From CAWIUB01 sp963839175 (GTDB lineage Bacteria; Actinomycetota; Actinomycetes; Mycobacteriales; Jatrophihabitantaceae), in contig CAWIUB010000026.1 in assembly GCA_963839175.1 (NCBI GenBank), positions 14,621 to 78,620 on the forward strand: a DNA stretch of 64,000 bases, in the 5' to 3' direction. This document shows, one piece after another, positions 9,275-19,093 of this stretch (position 1 is its first letter; every line of letters begins with the position of its first letter). The notes beneath the pieces were generated by a model that worked only from the letters and a program-made list of their open reading frames with translations, did not search any database and was not told the DNA's origin. Both the position numbers and the translations under genes were made by a program.

Positions 9275-9479
9275 GCAAACGCCACGGATAGTCGAGGGGC
9301 GTCTCGTCGAGGGCCGGTTGGGGAGCTGGCCCGAGCGGGTATCGACGATCATGAGGCATTCCAGCTAACTGCGGTCATCCGGCAAGGATGATGACCTCCA
9401 GCGCGGCCGACAGGATGGTGTCCGTACTCGACCGCACCGGCCGACTCGGTCGGTGAGCTTTCACCCTGCGAGGACGCAC

Positions 9480-11396
9480 ATGGACGACTACCCGCTCATC
9501 GCTGATCATGGCCTGATTGGGGACCTGCAGACCGCCGCATTGGTGACCACCGACGGGTCGATCGACTGGTTCTGCTTCCCGCGATTCGATTCGCCCAGCG
9601 TGTTCGGTGCACTGCTCGACCATCGGCGCGGCGGACGGTTCCAGATCCGTCCAACGACGGATGCCTTCGACACGAAGCAGATGTACCTGCCAGACACCGC
9701 GATATTGATCACTCGCTTCCTCACCGAAGACGGCGTCGGTGAGGTCGTCGACTTCATGCCGATAAGCGGGTATGTGGCGACCGACCGTCACCGTTTGGCG
9801 CGGTTGGTGCGTTGCGTCCGCGGCCGGATGACCTTCGACGTCCACATCGATCCGAGGTTCGACTACTCCCGTCAACCGCACCGGGTGCAGCTCACCGAGC
9901 ACGGGGCGGTGTTCAGCAGCGAGCAAACCTCGATGACGCTGCACGCGGTCCGCGAACCCGGTGACGCACGACTGGCCCAGGTGCAGACGAGCGGTGCGGG
10001 CGACGTGCACCTCACGGTAACCCTCGAGGCTGGGCAGCAACGAGGATTTCTGCTCGACACGGCCAGTGACGAGCCGCCGCACGAGATTCGAGTCGCCGAG
10101 GTGAGCAGCCTGTTCGACGACACCGTCCGCTTCTGGAGGAACTGGCTGGCTCAGTCCACCTACACCGGACGATGGCGCGAAACCTTGCAGCGTTCGGCGA
10201 TCACCTTGAAGCTGATGACGTACGCCCCGACGGGCGGCCTGGTCGCCGCCCCCACTGCTGGGCTACCTGAGCAGGTCGGTGGTGAGCGTAACTGGGACTA
10301 CCGATTCACCTGGGTCCGGGACGCCTCTTTCTCGGTCTACGCGCTGCTCGCTATGGGCTTTACCGAGGAAGCCGCGTCCTTCGCCCGATGGTTGATGGCG
10401 CGGGTCCAGGAGCGCGTTGGCAGCGGGGGCACGCCGCTGAACCTCATGTACCGCGTCGACGGCTCCACCGAGCTCACCGAGGAGACACTTGACCATTGGG
10501 AGGGCTACCGGGCCTCGTACCCGGTTCGTATCGGGAACGGCGCGGCCGAGCAGTTGCAGCTGGATATCTACGGCGAGGCACTGGACAGCGTCTACTACGG
10601 CGACCGACGCGGTCTGGAGGTCGGCCACCCCGGCTGGCTAGCAATACAGGAGGTGCTCGGATGGCTCGCCGACCATTGGGACCAGCCCGAGGCGGGCATC
10701 TGGGAGACCCGCGGTGGCCCCAAGGACTTCACGTATGGACGGGTGATGAGCTGGGTGGCCTTCGACCGCGCGATTCGGTTCGCCACAGCTCACGGCCGGC
10801 CGGCTCCGCTGGACCGCTGGATCAGCCAACGCGACGCCATCTACACGCAGGTGATGGAACGTGGCTGGGACACGGGCCGTGGTGCGTTTGTGCAGCACTA
10901 CGACGACAAGGTGCTGGACTCCTCCCTGCTTCGCATGTCAAGCGTGGGGTTTGTTGCCCCGCAAGATCCGATGTGGCTGTCCACGCTACGAGCGATGGAC
11001 TCCGAGCTGGTCACCGACAGCTTGGTCTACCGGTACGACCCGGGTGCGTCCCCGGACGGTCTTCGCGGCTCCGAGGGCACGTTCTCGTTGTGCACCTTCA
11101 TGTACGTCGACGCACTCGCGCGTGCAGGTCGGCTGGAGGACGCCCGGCTGACGTTCGAGAAGATGCTCACCTACGCCAACCACCTCGGCCTATTCTCGGA
11201 GGAGATCGGAACCACCGGTGAACAGCTTGGCAACTTCCCGCAGGCGTTCACACACTTGCAGCTCATCGACGCCGCCATAACGCTGAACGCGCTACTGGAT
11301 CGCGCCGCGCCAACAGCTGCGTCATCCACTGAGGACGATGACATCGCAGGATTCCGCACTCAAGGTGGCGGTGCCACGACCGAAGCACGACCGTAG
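9480..11396 (+). CDS. glycoside hydrolase family 15 protein (glucoamylase/trehalase-like)
   Basis: A 638-residue GH15 enzyme expected to release glucose from an alpha-linked glucan or trehalose by inversion. It has the N-terminal beta-sandwich typical of bacterial members (MDDYPLIADHGLIGDLQTAA, VTTDGSIDWFCFPRFDSPSVF) and an (alpha/alpha)6 barrel. In the barrel, GERNWDYRFTWVRDASF is the substrate-site signature. The segment NGAAEQLQLDIYGEALD contains the probable general acid, and GTTGEQLGNFPQAFTHLQLI near residue 585 contains the probable general base. Mycobacterial homologues with this architecture include trehalase, so trehalose is a plausible substrate. The ATG at 9480 follows GAGGA by a normal distance; an upstream GTG at 9453 is less likely. 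It is not clearly in an operon with cydAB because a hairpin and 237 bases intervene. No signal peptide, so cytoplasmic. Confidence 0.85.
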   Translation: MDDYPLIADHGLIGDLQTAALVTTDGSIDWFCFPRFDSPSVFGALLDHRRGGRFQIRPTTDAFDTKQMYLPDTAILITRFLTEDGVGEVVDFMPISGYVATDRHRLARLVRCVRGRMTFDVHIDPRFDYSRQPHRVQLTEHGAVFSSEQTSMTLHAVREPGDARLAQVQTSGAGDVHLTVTLEAGQQRGFLLDTASDEPPHEIRVAEVSSLFDDTVRFWRNWLAQSTYTGRWRETLQRSAITLKLMTYAPTGGLVAAPTAGLPEQVGGERNWDYRFTWVRDASFSVYALLAMGFTEEAASFARWLMARVQERVGSGGTPLNLMYRVDGSTELTEETLDHWEGYRASYPVRIGNGAAEQLQLDIYGEALDSVYYGDRRGLEVGHPGWLAIQEVLGWLADHWDQPEAGIWETRGGPKDFTYGRVMSWVAFDRAIRFATAHGRPAPLDRWISQRDAIYTQVMERGWDTGRGAFVQHYDDKVLDSSLLRMSSVGFVAPQDPMWLSTLRAMDSELVTDSLVYRYDPGASPDGLRGSEGTFSLCTFMYVDALARAGRLEDARLTFEKMLTYANHLGLFSEEIGTTGEQLGNFPQAFTHLQLIDAAITLNALLDRAAPTAASSTEDDDIAGFRTQGGGATTEARP

Positions 11397-11434
11397 CCGG
11401 TCGGCGCCCAGCTCCATCGCCCACAGGAGGACTC

Positions 11435-11932
11435 ATGAAGAACCTCAGCACCACGGTCGCGGTCTACCCGGACCTGCCCACCGCGGAGCGAGACTGGACC
11501 GCCCTCGAAGCCGCCGCCCAGGCTAACGCCATCGAGCTCGCGGATGCCGCATTGATCGAGAAGCCCACGACTGTTGAAACCGTCACAATCCACCGTCAGT
11601 CGCACCATGGTTGGGGCAAGGGCGCTGTCGCAGGGGCCGTTGTCGGCGTGCTGTTCCCGCCGGCCCTGATCGGCGCCGCGGCCGTCGGCGCCGGAAGCGG
11701 CGCTGTACTGGCACGAATGAACCGCAGCCTGGACCGCGGCGATATCAAGGACCTGGGCGACGTGATGGATACCGGCGAAATCGCCCTGGTAGCCCTTACC
11801 CACGCCGACGGTGTGACCGCCCTCGACCAGGTGCTCACCGGAGCCACCAAAAAGATCAGCAGATCAAGCTCAACGGCGGAAGAGGTACAACAGGCGTTGG
11901 CCGAAGACGAACAGGCGGCGGCGCGGACGTAG
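11435..11932 (+). CDS. DUF1269-like glycine-zipper membrane protein
   Basis: A 165-residue protein with a soluble alpha/beta N-terminus and a central glycine/alanine-rich hydrophobic stretch (WGKGAVAGAVVGVLFPPALIG continuing to about residue 92) of the kind seen in DUF1269 (PF06897) and related stress-associated proteins. After the hydrophobic core comes a second soluble region that resembles a ferredoxin-like fold (GEIALVALTHADGVTALDQVL), then an acidic coiled tail. It lies 38 bases downstream of the GH15 gene with its own ribosome binding site (GGAGG before the ATG) and may be co-transcribed with it. Function is unknown. Confidence 0.65.
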   Translation: MKNLSTTVAVYPDLPTAERDWTALEAAAQANAIELADAALIEKPTTVETVTIHRQSHHGWGKGAVAGAVVGVLFPPALIGAAAVGAGSGAVLARMNRSLDRGDIKDLGDVMDTGEIALVALTHADGVTALDQVLTGATKKISRSSSTAEEVQQALAEDEQAAART

Positions 11933-12013
11933 CCGCACAAGGACTCTGCCCGTTGGCAGCGGGCCGTGTCTAGCGACATGGTCGTAGCCGGCAACGTGAC
12001 CGTGATGACCCGG

Positions 12014-12697
12014 CTACAGTCGCGGGAGTTGGGCGACCGAGATGATCACGAAGGTCAGTAAGCCGAAGGCGATCACCCCGATGGCGATTCGTGCCCGGAT
12101 GGCCTTGAACCGTTGGGCGACTGCTACCAGGAACAGGACCGAGGCGAACAGGACGGTGTCCCGCACGTACCGGTCGGCGTTCTCGCGCGCGGTAGTGCCC
12201 TGGTCGAAGGTTGCCGCGGCGGCGGCGTTGAGCCGGTTGGCTGCGTCCTGATTCGGGTTGTGGTACGACGGCATGGCGGCGGGGCCGGGTGGGGCTGCCG
12301 GGTTGACGAATGGGTCGGTCTTCAACCACGCCTCGTACGCGTCGCGGTAGTCGGGGGTGAACCGGCGCACGTAGATGGCTTGCAGTTGGGTGTCGCCGGC
12401 GGCCCGGGCCTGCAGCCATCCGGTGAACATGGACGCGTCGGCGGATAGCTGCAGACCTGCCAAGGTGCTGGCCGCCTCGGCCTGGAATCGGTCCCTGGTG
12501 GCCTGGCCGTACAGCAGTGACTGGCGGCCGTCCCATTTGGCCGCCTGCAGGCCGCTCCAGGCGGTGGCGACGGCCACGATCGCCAGGATCGCGACTTCCA
12601 CAACCTCGAGCAGCTCATGCCAGCGACCGCGGTGCGCGCCGGATATTTCCTGCTCGCTCAGCTTGTGCGCCACCTCGACGTTCATACCCTCAGGCAT
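12014..12697 (-). CDS. conserved membrane protein, unknown function
   Basis: A 227-residue protein starting MPEGMNVEVAHKLSEQEI. The start at 12697 follows AGGAGG by eight bases; a longer open frame upstream is ignored for that reason. One transmembrane helix near residues 32-52 (VVEVAILAIVAVATAWSGLQAA) is followed by a soluble helical region of about 110 residues rich in alanine and glutamine, then two hydrophobic segments at the C-terminus (FASVLFLVAVAQ and IGVIAFGLLTFVIISVAQL). This TM-helical-TM-TM layout is found in a family of conserved actinobacterial and proteobacterial proteins without assigned function. It is convergent with the DUF1269-like gene. Confidence 0.6.
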   Translation of the reverse strand: MPEGMNVEVAHKLSEQEISGAHRGRWHELLEVVEVAILAIVAVATAWSGLQAAKWDGRQSLLYGQATRDRFQAEAASTLAGLQLSADASMFTGWLQARAAGDTQLQAIYVRRFTPDYRDAYEAWLKTDPFVNPAAPPGPAAMPSYHNPNQDAANRLNAAAAATFDQGTTARENADRYVRDTVLFASVLFLVAVAQRFKAIRARIAIGVIAFGLLTFVIISVAQLPRL

Positions 12698-13075
12698 CGT
12701 TGAGCCCTCCTGACGGCGTTGCGCAGCGGGCGTGGCCCCTCCGCACGCTGGGCTGGCTTGCCTGGCACATCGATGACGGCGCCGGCCATAAGTATGGTCC
12801 AGCATCAACGGGCGAGGATCATCCGCAGCGGATGGCGACTGCTGCGATGCGGTCCGCTTGCATAGGGGCGACGTCGGTACGGTTTGGGACGCGACACAGT
12901 GTGATCGCCAACGCAGTGTGATCGCCTTCTACATGGCCGCTGCACGACGTCCACGCCCACGGCGGCGAGCCGAGTGGACGCGTGGCATCGGAAGGGGGCG
13001 AGTCGTGATTCTGGTTCCGGTCATCGGGGCGTGTTCGACCCGTACACCCGCGTGCAAAACCCCGGCGGATGACCG
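12698..13075. other. 378-base spacer with a short direct repeat
   Basis: No gene is supported between the two divergently read membrane protein genes. The only structure seen is a 13-base direct repeat CAGTGTGATCGCC at 12897-12909 and 12914-12926, spaced by one helical turn and a half, which could be a regulator binding site. This is position-based inference only. Confidence 0.35.
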
Positions 13076-14374
13076 ATGAGCGAGCCACCGGAGCAGCCTG
13101 ACCTGCCCTCGTTGCAGTCGGAGTTGGATGAGTTGCGGGCCCGCAACGCCGAGCTGCAACAGGCGCAGGAGGCGTCGCTGGCGCGGCGGGTGGGGCGTAT
13201 CGCCCGGTCGGCCGCCGCGGTGATTCTGATTGTGGTTGGCGTGCTGTGCCTGGTCGTGGCGCCGCTGGCGATCTGGGGCCGCAACCTGGTGCTGAACACC
13301 GACCGGTACGTGCAGACCATGCAACCGGTGGCCGGCAACGCCGGCGTGCAGGACGCGGTGATCAAAGCCGTCGACAACCAGGTCGACGCGTACCTCGACG
13401 TGAAATCGCTGCTCACCGATGTGCTACCGCCGCGGGCCGCGCAGGCGCTGGCCGGGCCGCTGCAGAGCGCCGCCACCGGGCTGGTCAACACGGTCACCAC
13501 CCGGTTCGTGCGCAGCGACACGTTTCAGACGCTGTGGGACGGCGTCAATAGGGCAGCCCACCAGCAGATCGACTACCTGCTCACCGGCACGCAGCCGGCC
13601 GACGCCGCGGTGAAGGTGAGCAACCAGGGAAAGGTCACCCTGGACCTGTCGAAGGTGGTGGACAAGGTCAAAGGGCAGCTGGTCGCCGCCGGCCTTACCG
13701 TCGCCGCCAAGGTGCCGGCGGTGGGGGCCACCATCGAGATCGCTGACATCCACGGCGTGGACAAGGCCCGCAAGGCGGTGCGGCGGCTGAACAGCCTTGC
13801 GAACTGGCTGCCATGGATCGGGCTGGTCCTGGTCGCCGGCGGCATCGCCACGGCCCGTAAGCGCCGCCGGGCGCTGCTCTGGTCCGCGGCCGGGCTCGGC
13901 GCCGGCATGATCGTGATCGGCATCGGGCTGCTGATTGGCCGCAACATCTATCTGGACCGCGTACCGCCGGACAAGCTGCCCCGTGACACCGCACAGTTCC
14001 TCTTCGACACGATCGTGCGCTACCTTCGGCTGGGCATCCGACTGGTCCTGCTGGCGGCGCTGCTTATCGTGCTCGGCGCGTGGCTGTCCGGGCCGTCCCG
14101 GCCAGCCGTCGCCATCCGCCACGCGGTTGCCACCGCCCCCAGGTCGCTCACTCACACACTGGCCGCGAGCCGGGTCGGTCCGCTGGTGGCCCGCTACCGG
14201 ACCGCAATCAGCGTCGGCATCATCGCGCTGGCACTGATCATCCTTGTCCTCTGGGACAACCCCTCGCTCGCCACGATCATCGTGCTTGCCGTCATCGCGG
14301 TGATCCTGCTCGTGGCGGTCGAACTCGTACGCGCCGCCGTTACACGCGCCGCCGCCACACACGCCCCCGCCTAA
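13076..14374 (+). CDS. conserved multi-helix membrane protein
   Basis: A 432-residue protein with a short N-terminal coiled coil (LQSELDELRARNAELQQAQE, residues 13-32), one helix near 43-66 (AAAVILIVVGVLCLVVAPLAIW), and a large predicted extracytoplasmic region of about 170 residues. About five more helices then follow between residues 240 and 425. The extracytoplasmic domain carries NTDRYVQTMQPVAGNAGVQDAVI, a segment I associate with a widespread actinobacterial family annotated only as integral membrane protein. The closing region is very hydrophobic, with an alanine-rich tail. No partner is evident; the upstream spacer holds a short direct repeat. Confidence 0.65.
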   Translation: MSEPPEQPDLPSLQSELDELRARNAELQQAQEASLARRVGRIARSAAAVILIVVGVLCLVVAPLAIWGRNLVLNTDRYVQTMQPVAGNAGVQDAVIKAVDNQVDAYLDVKSLLTDVLPPRAAQALAGPLQSAATGLVNTVTTRFVRSDTFQTLWDGVNRAAHQQIDYLLTGTQPADAAVKVSNQGKVTLDLSKVVDKVKGQLVAAGLTVAAKVPAVGATIEIADIHGVDKARKAVRRLNSLANWLPWIGLVLVAGGIATARKRRRALLWSAAGLGAGMIVIGIGLLIGRNIYLDRVPPDKLPRDTAQFLFDTIVRYLRLGIRLVLLAALLIVLGAWLSGPSRPAVAIRHAVATAPRSLTHTLAASRVGPLVARYRTAISVGIIALALIILVLWDNPSLATIIVLAVIAVILLVAVELVRAAVTRAAATHAPA

Positions 14375-14570
14375 CAGCAGCCACGGGTGTGGAGTCCGAC
14401 AGGTTTGCAGCGGGTTACCGTTGCGACACTGGCGGCGACCATCAGCCATGGTTGAGGCAAAAAGCTGAGCACCATCGCAACGACAAAGGGTCACGCGATC
14501 CAGCTTCGTCATCCACGACGGTGGCGAACTGGGCCGTCCCCGTCGCGCCCGCCCGACCGCCAATTGCGGA

Positions 14571-15503
14571 TTATGTGGGGGTAGCTGGGGTGAGTTTCAT
14601 GCTCAGCTTAACTGCCTTGACGGACGACATTCCCGCGGCGTAGAGCGCAGTGCCGACGGACAGCAACGCGAATCCCAGGACATGGAGGTGCTGCAGTCCT
14701 AGCAGGATCAACCCGATGCGGCCGAGCAGATAGCCGGGTCCCATGGCGACCGCGCTGAGGGTACCGCCCACGGCGACGCGGCCGAGGGACTGCTTGGGGG
14801 GAAGCTTCTGCGGTTTCACGCCGATGATCCGGGCGGGAACGGCGACGAAACTGATCAGCATTACGGCCAGCACGAGACCGAGTATCAGGCTGAACAACCA
14901 GACGCCGGCGATCCGCGGGACCACCACCACCGCGAACGCTAGGGCGCTTCCCACGACAAGTCCCGACGTCACGATCATGCTTCGGCGCTGGCGCGCCTGC
15001 CGGAAGGCCGGAGCGATCCTCGGAGGCGGCGGCCCATCAATGGCGAACGCGAAGATCGTGTTGCACCAGAACGCTGCGATGGTGAACACCACCACGGCTG
15101 CGGCGAGTGCGAGAATCGCAGCCAGGGGCAGGTGCCGGAAGGACTCGCCGTGCAGCAGATGCCGCTTCAGGTCCCACATCGCCAACCACACCCAGGCGGC
15201 GGGAACCAGTTGGATCACAGACAGCCGCCAGTTCAGGATCAGCAGCTTGACGCCTTTGATCAACAACACGATCGTGCCGGCTGCCCACCCCAGCGGCGCG
15301 AGAATCCGCCTCGACTCGCCGAGCTGACGGGAGGCCGATTCCATCGCCGCGGGATCTACCTCGGCGACCGCACGGATCAACCGCACCAGCGCCCGCTGCT
15401 GTTTCGGTCGAGCCTGCCCTGCGTCCGCCGTGGCGTACTCGGTTGCCGGTATGGACTCTGTGGACTCTGAAGGTCCCCCGGCGCTCGGTGGCACAGAGTT
15501 CAT
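14571..15503 (-). CDS. hypothetical membrane protein
   Basis: A 310-residue protein when started at the ATG at 15503, which has GGGAGG four bases before it; the open frame extends to 15587 without a good binding site. A proline/serine-rich N-terminus and a soluble helical stretch of about 60 residues precede six hydrophobic segments, including LLIKGVKLLILNWRLSVIQLV and LAAILALAAAVVVFTIAAFW, and a C-terminal helix pair around GLILLGLQHLHVLGFALLSVG. The central AIDGPPPPRIAPAFRQARQRR loop is likely cytoplasmic. I do not recognise the family. It is followed on the same strand, upstream, by the potassium channel gene. Confidence 0.6.
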   Translation of the reverse strand: MNSVPPSAGGPSESTESIPATEYATADAGQARPKQQRALVRLIRAVAEVDPAAMESASRQLGESRRILAPLGWAAGTIVLLIKGVKLLILNWRLSVIQLVPAAWVWLAMWDLKRHLLHGESFRHLPLAAILALAAAVVVFTIAAFWCNTIFAFAIDGPPPPRIAPAFRQARQRRSMIVTSGLVVGSALAFAVVVVPRIAGVWLFSLILGLVLAVMLISFVAVPARIIGVKPQKLPPKQSLGRVAVGGTLSAVAMGPGYLLGRIGLILLGLQHLHVLGFALLSVGTALYAAGMSSVKAVKLSMKLTPATPT

Positions 15504-15648
15504 GCGACCTCCCGAGACCGTTACCGGCGGCATTCGCGTTTCCCGCAGGTAGACGCTGTCGTCCGATGAGCCCGACACCGATGCCACGACAATACCGACG
15601 ACAAGCCGGACGCCGTCGCACCGATAAGGCCCAGCCGCAACCCGGCCA

Positions 15649-16236
15649 TCACGAGTCGGTACTCGTGCCGGCCTGCTCGGGTGGGTCGTTCACGGTTGTG
15701 CGGGCGCGACCGGCGAGTCCGGTCTGAACGGCGTTGAGCAATACCCGGGCGACCAGCCCGATCAGCAGTAGGTCGCCGAGCATTTGCACCGTGGTCAGGG
15801 CACGGGCTAGCTCCGACCGGGCCGCGATGTCACCGAAGCCAACCGTCGACAGCACGGTCACCGTGAAGTACAGCGCGTCCAAGCGGGTCATCGGCTCGGT
15901 GAACGCGTTCGGCACGCTGTGCTCCATCAGGAAGTACACCGTCGCGAACAGCAGCACGAATAGCGGAACGGATGTGGCCAACGCCGTGATCGCGGTCAGC
16001 CGCGGATACGGCGAACGGACGATCGCGCGAGTCTGGAGTACGATCAGGCCCGCGAAGATGCACAGGCCCGCCAGGAGAGCCACGAGTGTGAAGCCACTAA
16101 ACGGCCGGTCCATCGGCAGCGTGAAGTAAAGGATGAACAAGGCGGCGGCGCTCAGCGTCGGCCGCAGCAACGCGCGGCGGAGCAACCGGCGACGGGTGCC
16201 GCGAGGCAAGTCCTCATACCTAGCCGTCGTGATCAC
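15649..16236 (-). CDS. potassium ion channel, KcsA-type pore
   Basis: A 195-residue ion-channel family protein with four hydrophobic segments. The pore helix and selectivity filter TVTVLSTVGFGDIAARSELA are followed by the inner helix (LTTVQMLGDLLLIGLVARVLL). TVGFGD is the potassium-selective filter. The extra two N-terminal helices distinguish it from the minimal two-helix KcsA layout and match the small actinobacterial four-helix channels. No cytoplasmic RCK or cyclic nucleotide domain is attached, so gating is not evident. It probably acts as a tetramer in the cytoplasmic membrane. Confidence 0.85.
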   Translation of the reverse strand: MITTARYEDLPRGTRRRLLRRALLRPTLSAAALFILYFTLPMDRPFSGFTLVALLAGLCIFAGLIVLQTRAIVRSPYPRLTAITALATSVPLFVLLFATVYFLMEHSVPNAFTEPMTRLDALYFTVTVLSTVGFGDIAARSELARALTTVQMLGDLLLIGLVARVLLNAVQTGLAGRARTTVNDPPEQAGTSTDS

Positions 16237-16486
16237 CGTCCCTGCGATCCCTCAGCGTCGAGTTTCTCCCGAGGCGGGCGGCGGGATCGCCGTTCGACAC
16301 GACTCAACTGTGCTCGTCCACGCAGATCCCAGCTTCATCCCGCGTGGGTGACCGCCGCCCAGCCGAACCATATCGTCCCCACCAAGACCAACTAACCCAA
16401 TGGCCATTTACACCATTTGTCAGGCGGCCTCGACGTCATGATCCAGCGTCTGCTCGCAGGCGAATTGCGGATCTAACTGACAGCGT

Positions 16487-17488
16487 TCACTCGGCTGGCT
16501 GGGGTTTCTTGGCTCGGCTGGGCGCAACCCGGGACGGCTCGTTCGGCTGCTTCGGGTAGACCGGCGGCCAGGGTGCATCCATCAGCCCGTTTTCCCGGTC
16601 GCGGGCGTCCATCTCCAGGAAGGGCTCTAAAGACTGAGGGTCGTCGTCCATCCGCAGCCACGGGTCACCGCTAGCGGCTAGCCGCTCGGGCAGCGTGGAG
16701 ATCGTGAACTGGTCAGGGTGCACGTGATCGAGTTCGTCCCAGCCGATCGGCGTGGAAACCTGCGCGCCTGGTCGGGCCCGAACGCACCATGCACCGAACA
16801 CCGTCTTGTGCGGCGCGTTCTGGTTGAAGTCGACGAAGACCCGACGGCCGCGTTCTTCCTTCCACCAGGCGGCCGTAATCAACTCCGGGCGGCGGCGCTC
16901 GAGCTCGCGGGCAATGGCGACAGCGGCCGTACGGACCCGGTAGGAGTCCCAGCGTCGCTGCAGCCGCACGTACACGTGCAGGCCGCGGTTGCCCGTGGTC
17001 TTCGGGTAGCCGGTCACGCCGACCTCGTCGAGCAACGCCTTCAGCTCATGCGCTGCCTCGCGGATCTGTCCGAACTCGATCCCCGGCGTGGGGTCCAGGT
17101 CGATCCGCAACTCGTCCGTGTGTCCCGGGTCGTCGGCGTGGTACGGCCAGACGTGAAAGCCGAGGCATCCCAGGTTCACCGCCCACAGCACATGATCGAT
17201 ATCGGCAACCACGAGCGCCTGCGAGGTGGTGCCGTTTGGCGTCGACACCACCGAGGTCTGCAACCAAGGCGGGACAGCCTTCGGGACCCGCTTTTGAAAG
17301 AACGACGGTCCTGACGCGCCCGCCGGGAACCGCTGCAGCAGCACTGGACGTCCACCCATGGTGCGCATCAGCGGTTCCTCGACCCGCAGATAATGCTCGG
17401 CAAGGTCACCCTTGGTGTGCTCTCGCTCGGCGAAGTACACCTTGTCCGGATGGGTGATCGTCACCTTCCGGTCGACCGGATCAGCCAC
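16487..17488 (-). CDS. stand-alone LigD polymerase domain (PrimPol-type)
   Basis: A 333-residue archaeo-eukaryotic primase-type polymerase corresponding to the polymerase domain of DNA ligase D, which fills gaps and adds ribonucleotides at broken ends in non-homologous end joining. Signatures are THPDKVYF near the N-terminus, the phosphate-binding FFQKRVPKAVPPW, HVWPYHADDPGHTDELRIDLDP with the catalytic DxD pair, the TTGNRGLHVYVRL segment, and the third acidic residue in VFVDFNQN. Neither the ATP-dependent ligase nor the phosphoesterase domain is attached, and no Ku or ligase gene lies in the window. This is a separate-polypeptide form, as known in mycobacteria. The lysine/proline tail AKKPQPAE is dispensable. 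Confidence 0.9.
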   Translation of the reverse strand: MADPVDRKVTITHPDKVYFAEREHTKGDLAEHYLRVEEPLMRTMGGRPVLLQRFPAGASGPSFFQKRVPKAVPPWLQTSVVSTPNGTTSQALVVADIDHVLWAVNLGCLGFHVWPYHADDPGHTDELRIDLDPTPGIEFGQIREAAHELKALLDEVGVTGYPKTTGNRGLHVYVRLQRRWDSYRVRTAAVAIARELERRRPELITAAWWKEERGRRVFVDFNQNAPHKTVFGAWCVRARPGAQVSTPIGWDELDHVHPDQFTISTLPERLAASGDPWLRMDDDPQSLEPFLEMDARDRENGLMDAPWPPVYPKQPNEPSRVAPSRAKKPQPAE

Positions 17489-17593
17489 CAGATCACCGTA
17501 CGCGCCGCGACTTGCGAGCTACCGATGGAACGGTCAGTTAGCCAACGTCTATGGGGACGGTGACGCACACGCCGTGGTTCGGAGTCATGCCAC

Positions 17594-19093
17594 CTAATGC
17601 GCTTGTTGCGCCGGGATCGCGGCGCTCGGCTGGCAGGCAGCGCAGGCCACCTCTTCGGTGGGCTCGCCCACCGCGAGTACGTCGTCACGGATGGTCAACG
17701 CGGCCAGCACGCCACCGAGCGCACACAGCGCTGCCGCGATCAAGACGGCCCGTTGGAAGCCGTCGGACAGCTGTGCGGGATCCGCGTAGGTCTGCTGGGT
17801 GATCCCCGCGATAGCAGGCAGCACCGCGACGGCGAACAGGCCGGCGGTACGCGCGATGTCGTTGTTCACCGCCGAGGCCACACCGACCTGCCGCTCAGGC
17901 GCGGCGGCGAGCACCGTCGCCGTCAGCGGCGCGACCGTGAACGACAGCCCGAGCGCGAACACAAGGATGGCAGGCAGCACGGTCGTGAGATAGCTCGAGT
18001 GTGCACCGATCCGAGCCAGCAACGCGAGACCACACCCCGCCACGATCGGACCGACCGTCATCGGCCAGCGCGGACCGATCCGCGTGGCGAGCCGTCCAGC
18101 ACGAGCTGACAGCAGCAGCATCACCAGCGTCACGGGCAACAGCGAACTGCCCGCCGCCAATGGGCTGAAACCGCTAACGACCTGCAGTTGCACCGGCAGA
18201 AGGAACAGCGCGCCGGCCAGCGCCGCATAGACGAGGAGCGTCACGAGGTTCGACGCGCTGAACTGCCGCGAGCGGAACAGCGACAGCGGCATCATCGGGT
18301 CCGGCCGGCGTTGCTCGTTGACGAGGAACGCGACGAGCAGCAGCACACCGGCGATCCCACTCACCACGATCGACGTCGGCCAGTGCCTGGCCGGCCCCTC
18401 GATCAGCGCGTAGATCACACCGGCCAGACCGAGCGCCGCGAGCGCCGCGCCGCGTACGTCCAGACGTCCGGACGCCTGCTCGTCGCGCGTCTCCGGTACG
18501 TGCCGCTGGGCAACGACGACCACCAGGACGGCGAGCGGCAGGTTGATCAGGAACACCAATCGCCAACCCCACGGCGCGACGCCGACCAGAACGCCGCCGA
18601 GTACCGGACCGATCGCCGTGGCGATACCGCCGAGTCCGGACCACGCGCCGACCGCCTCCGCGCGATCCTCACGCCGGAACACCGCCTCGAGGATGGCCAG
18701 AGAACCGGGAGTGAGCAACGCCGACCCGACACCCTGCAACGCTCTCATCGCGATGAGCACGCCGGCCGTCGGCGCTACGGCACACCCCGCCGAGGCGAGG
18801 GCGAACCACACCACGCCGAGGACGAAGATCCGCCGGCGCCCCAGCCGGTCGCCGAGCGACCCGCCGAGCAGCAACAACCCGGACAGCGTCAGCGTATATG
18901 CGTTGATCGTCCATTGCAGGCTGGTCAGCCCGGCGTCGAGGTTCTCGCCGATCCGCGGCAACGCCACGTTGACCACGGTCCCGTCCAGTTGCGCGAGGCC
19001 GCTGCCGAGAATCGTCGCGAGCAATACCCAGCGTCCCCGCGCCGAGCGGTACACCACGCCCGGTCGACCGGCAGCAACGACCGGTCCGTCCAC
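17594..19093 (-). CDS. MFS exporter, DHA2 (EmrB/QacA) 14-helix family
   Basis: A 499-residue proton-driven efflux transporter with about 14 predicted helices. Family motifs are LAQLDGTVVNVALPRIGENL in helix 1, LGGSLGDRLGRRRIFVLGVV (motif A), MRALQGVGSALLTPGSLAIL, and the antiporter motif C region GIATAIGPVLGGVLVG. The GTG start follows GAGGGG. Substrates of this family are mostly lipophilic drugs or dyes and cannot be predicted here. It diverges from the molybdopterin oxidoreductase gene; no TetR or MarR regulator is adjacent, so its control is unclear. Confidence 0.85.
   Translation of the reverse strand: MDGPVVAAGRPGVVYRSARGRWVLLATILGSGLAQLDGTVVNVALPRIGENLDAGLTSLQWTINAYTLTLSGLLLLGGSLGDRLGRRRIFVLGVVWFALASAGCAVAPTAGVLIAMRALQGVGSALLTPGSLAILEAVFRREDRAEAVGAWSGLGGIATAIGPVLGGVLVGVAPWGWRLVFLINLPLAVLVVVVAQRHVPETRDEQASGRLDVRGAALAALGLAGVIYALIEGPARHWPTSIVVSGIAGVLLLVAFLVNEQRRPDPMMPLSLFRSRQFSASNLVTLLVYAALAGALFLLPVQLQVVSGFSPLAAGSSLLPVTLVMLLLSARAGRLATRIGPRWPMTVGPIVAGCGLALLARIGAHSSYLTTVLPAILVFALGLSFTVAPLTATVLAAAPERQVGVASAVNNDIARTAGLFAVAVLPAIAGITQQTYADPAQLSDGFQRAVLIAAALCALGGVLAALTIRDDVLAVGEPTEEVACAACQPSAAIPAQQAH

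Noticed and set aside
13424..14563. Long minus-strand frame (379 codons) opposite the membrane protein at 13076
   Set aside because: Shadow of the plus-strand gene, histidine/glutamine-rich without domains, while the plus frame shows clear transmembrane segments.
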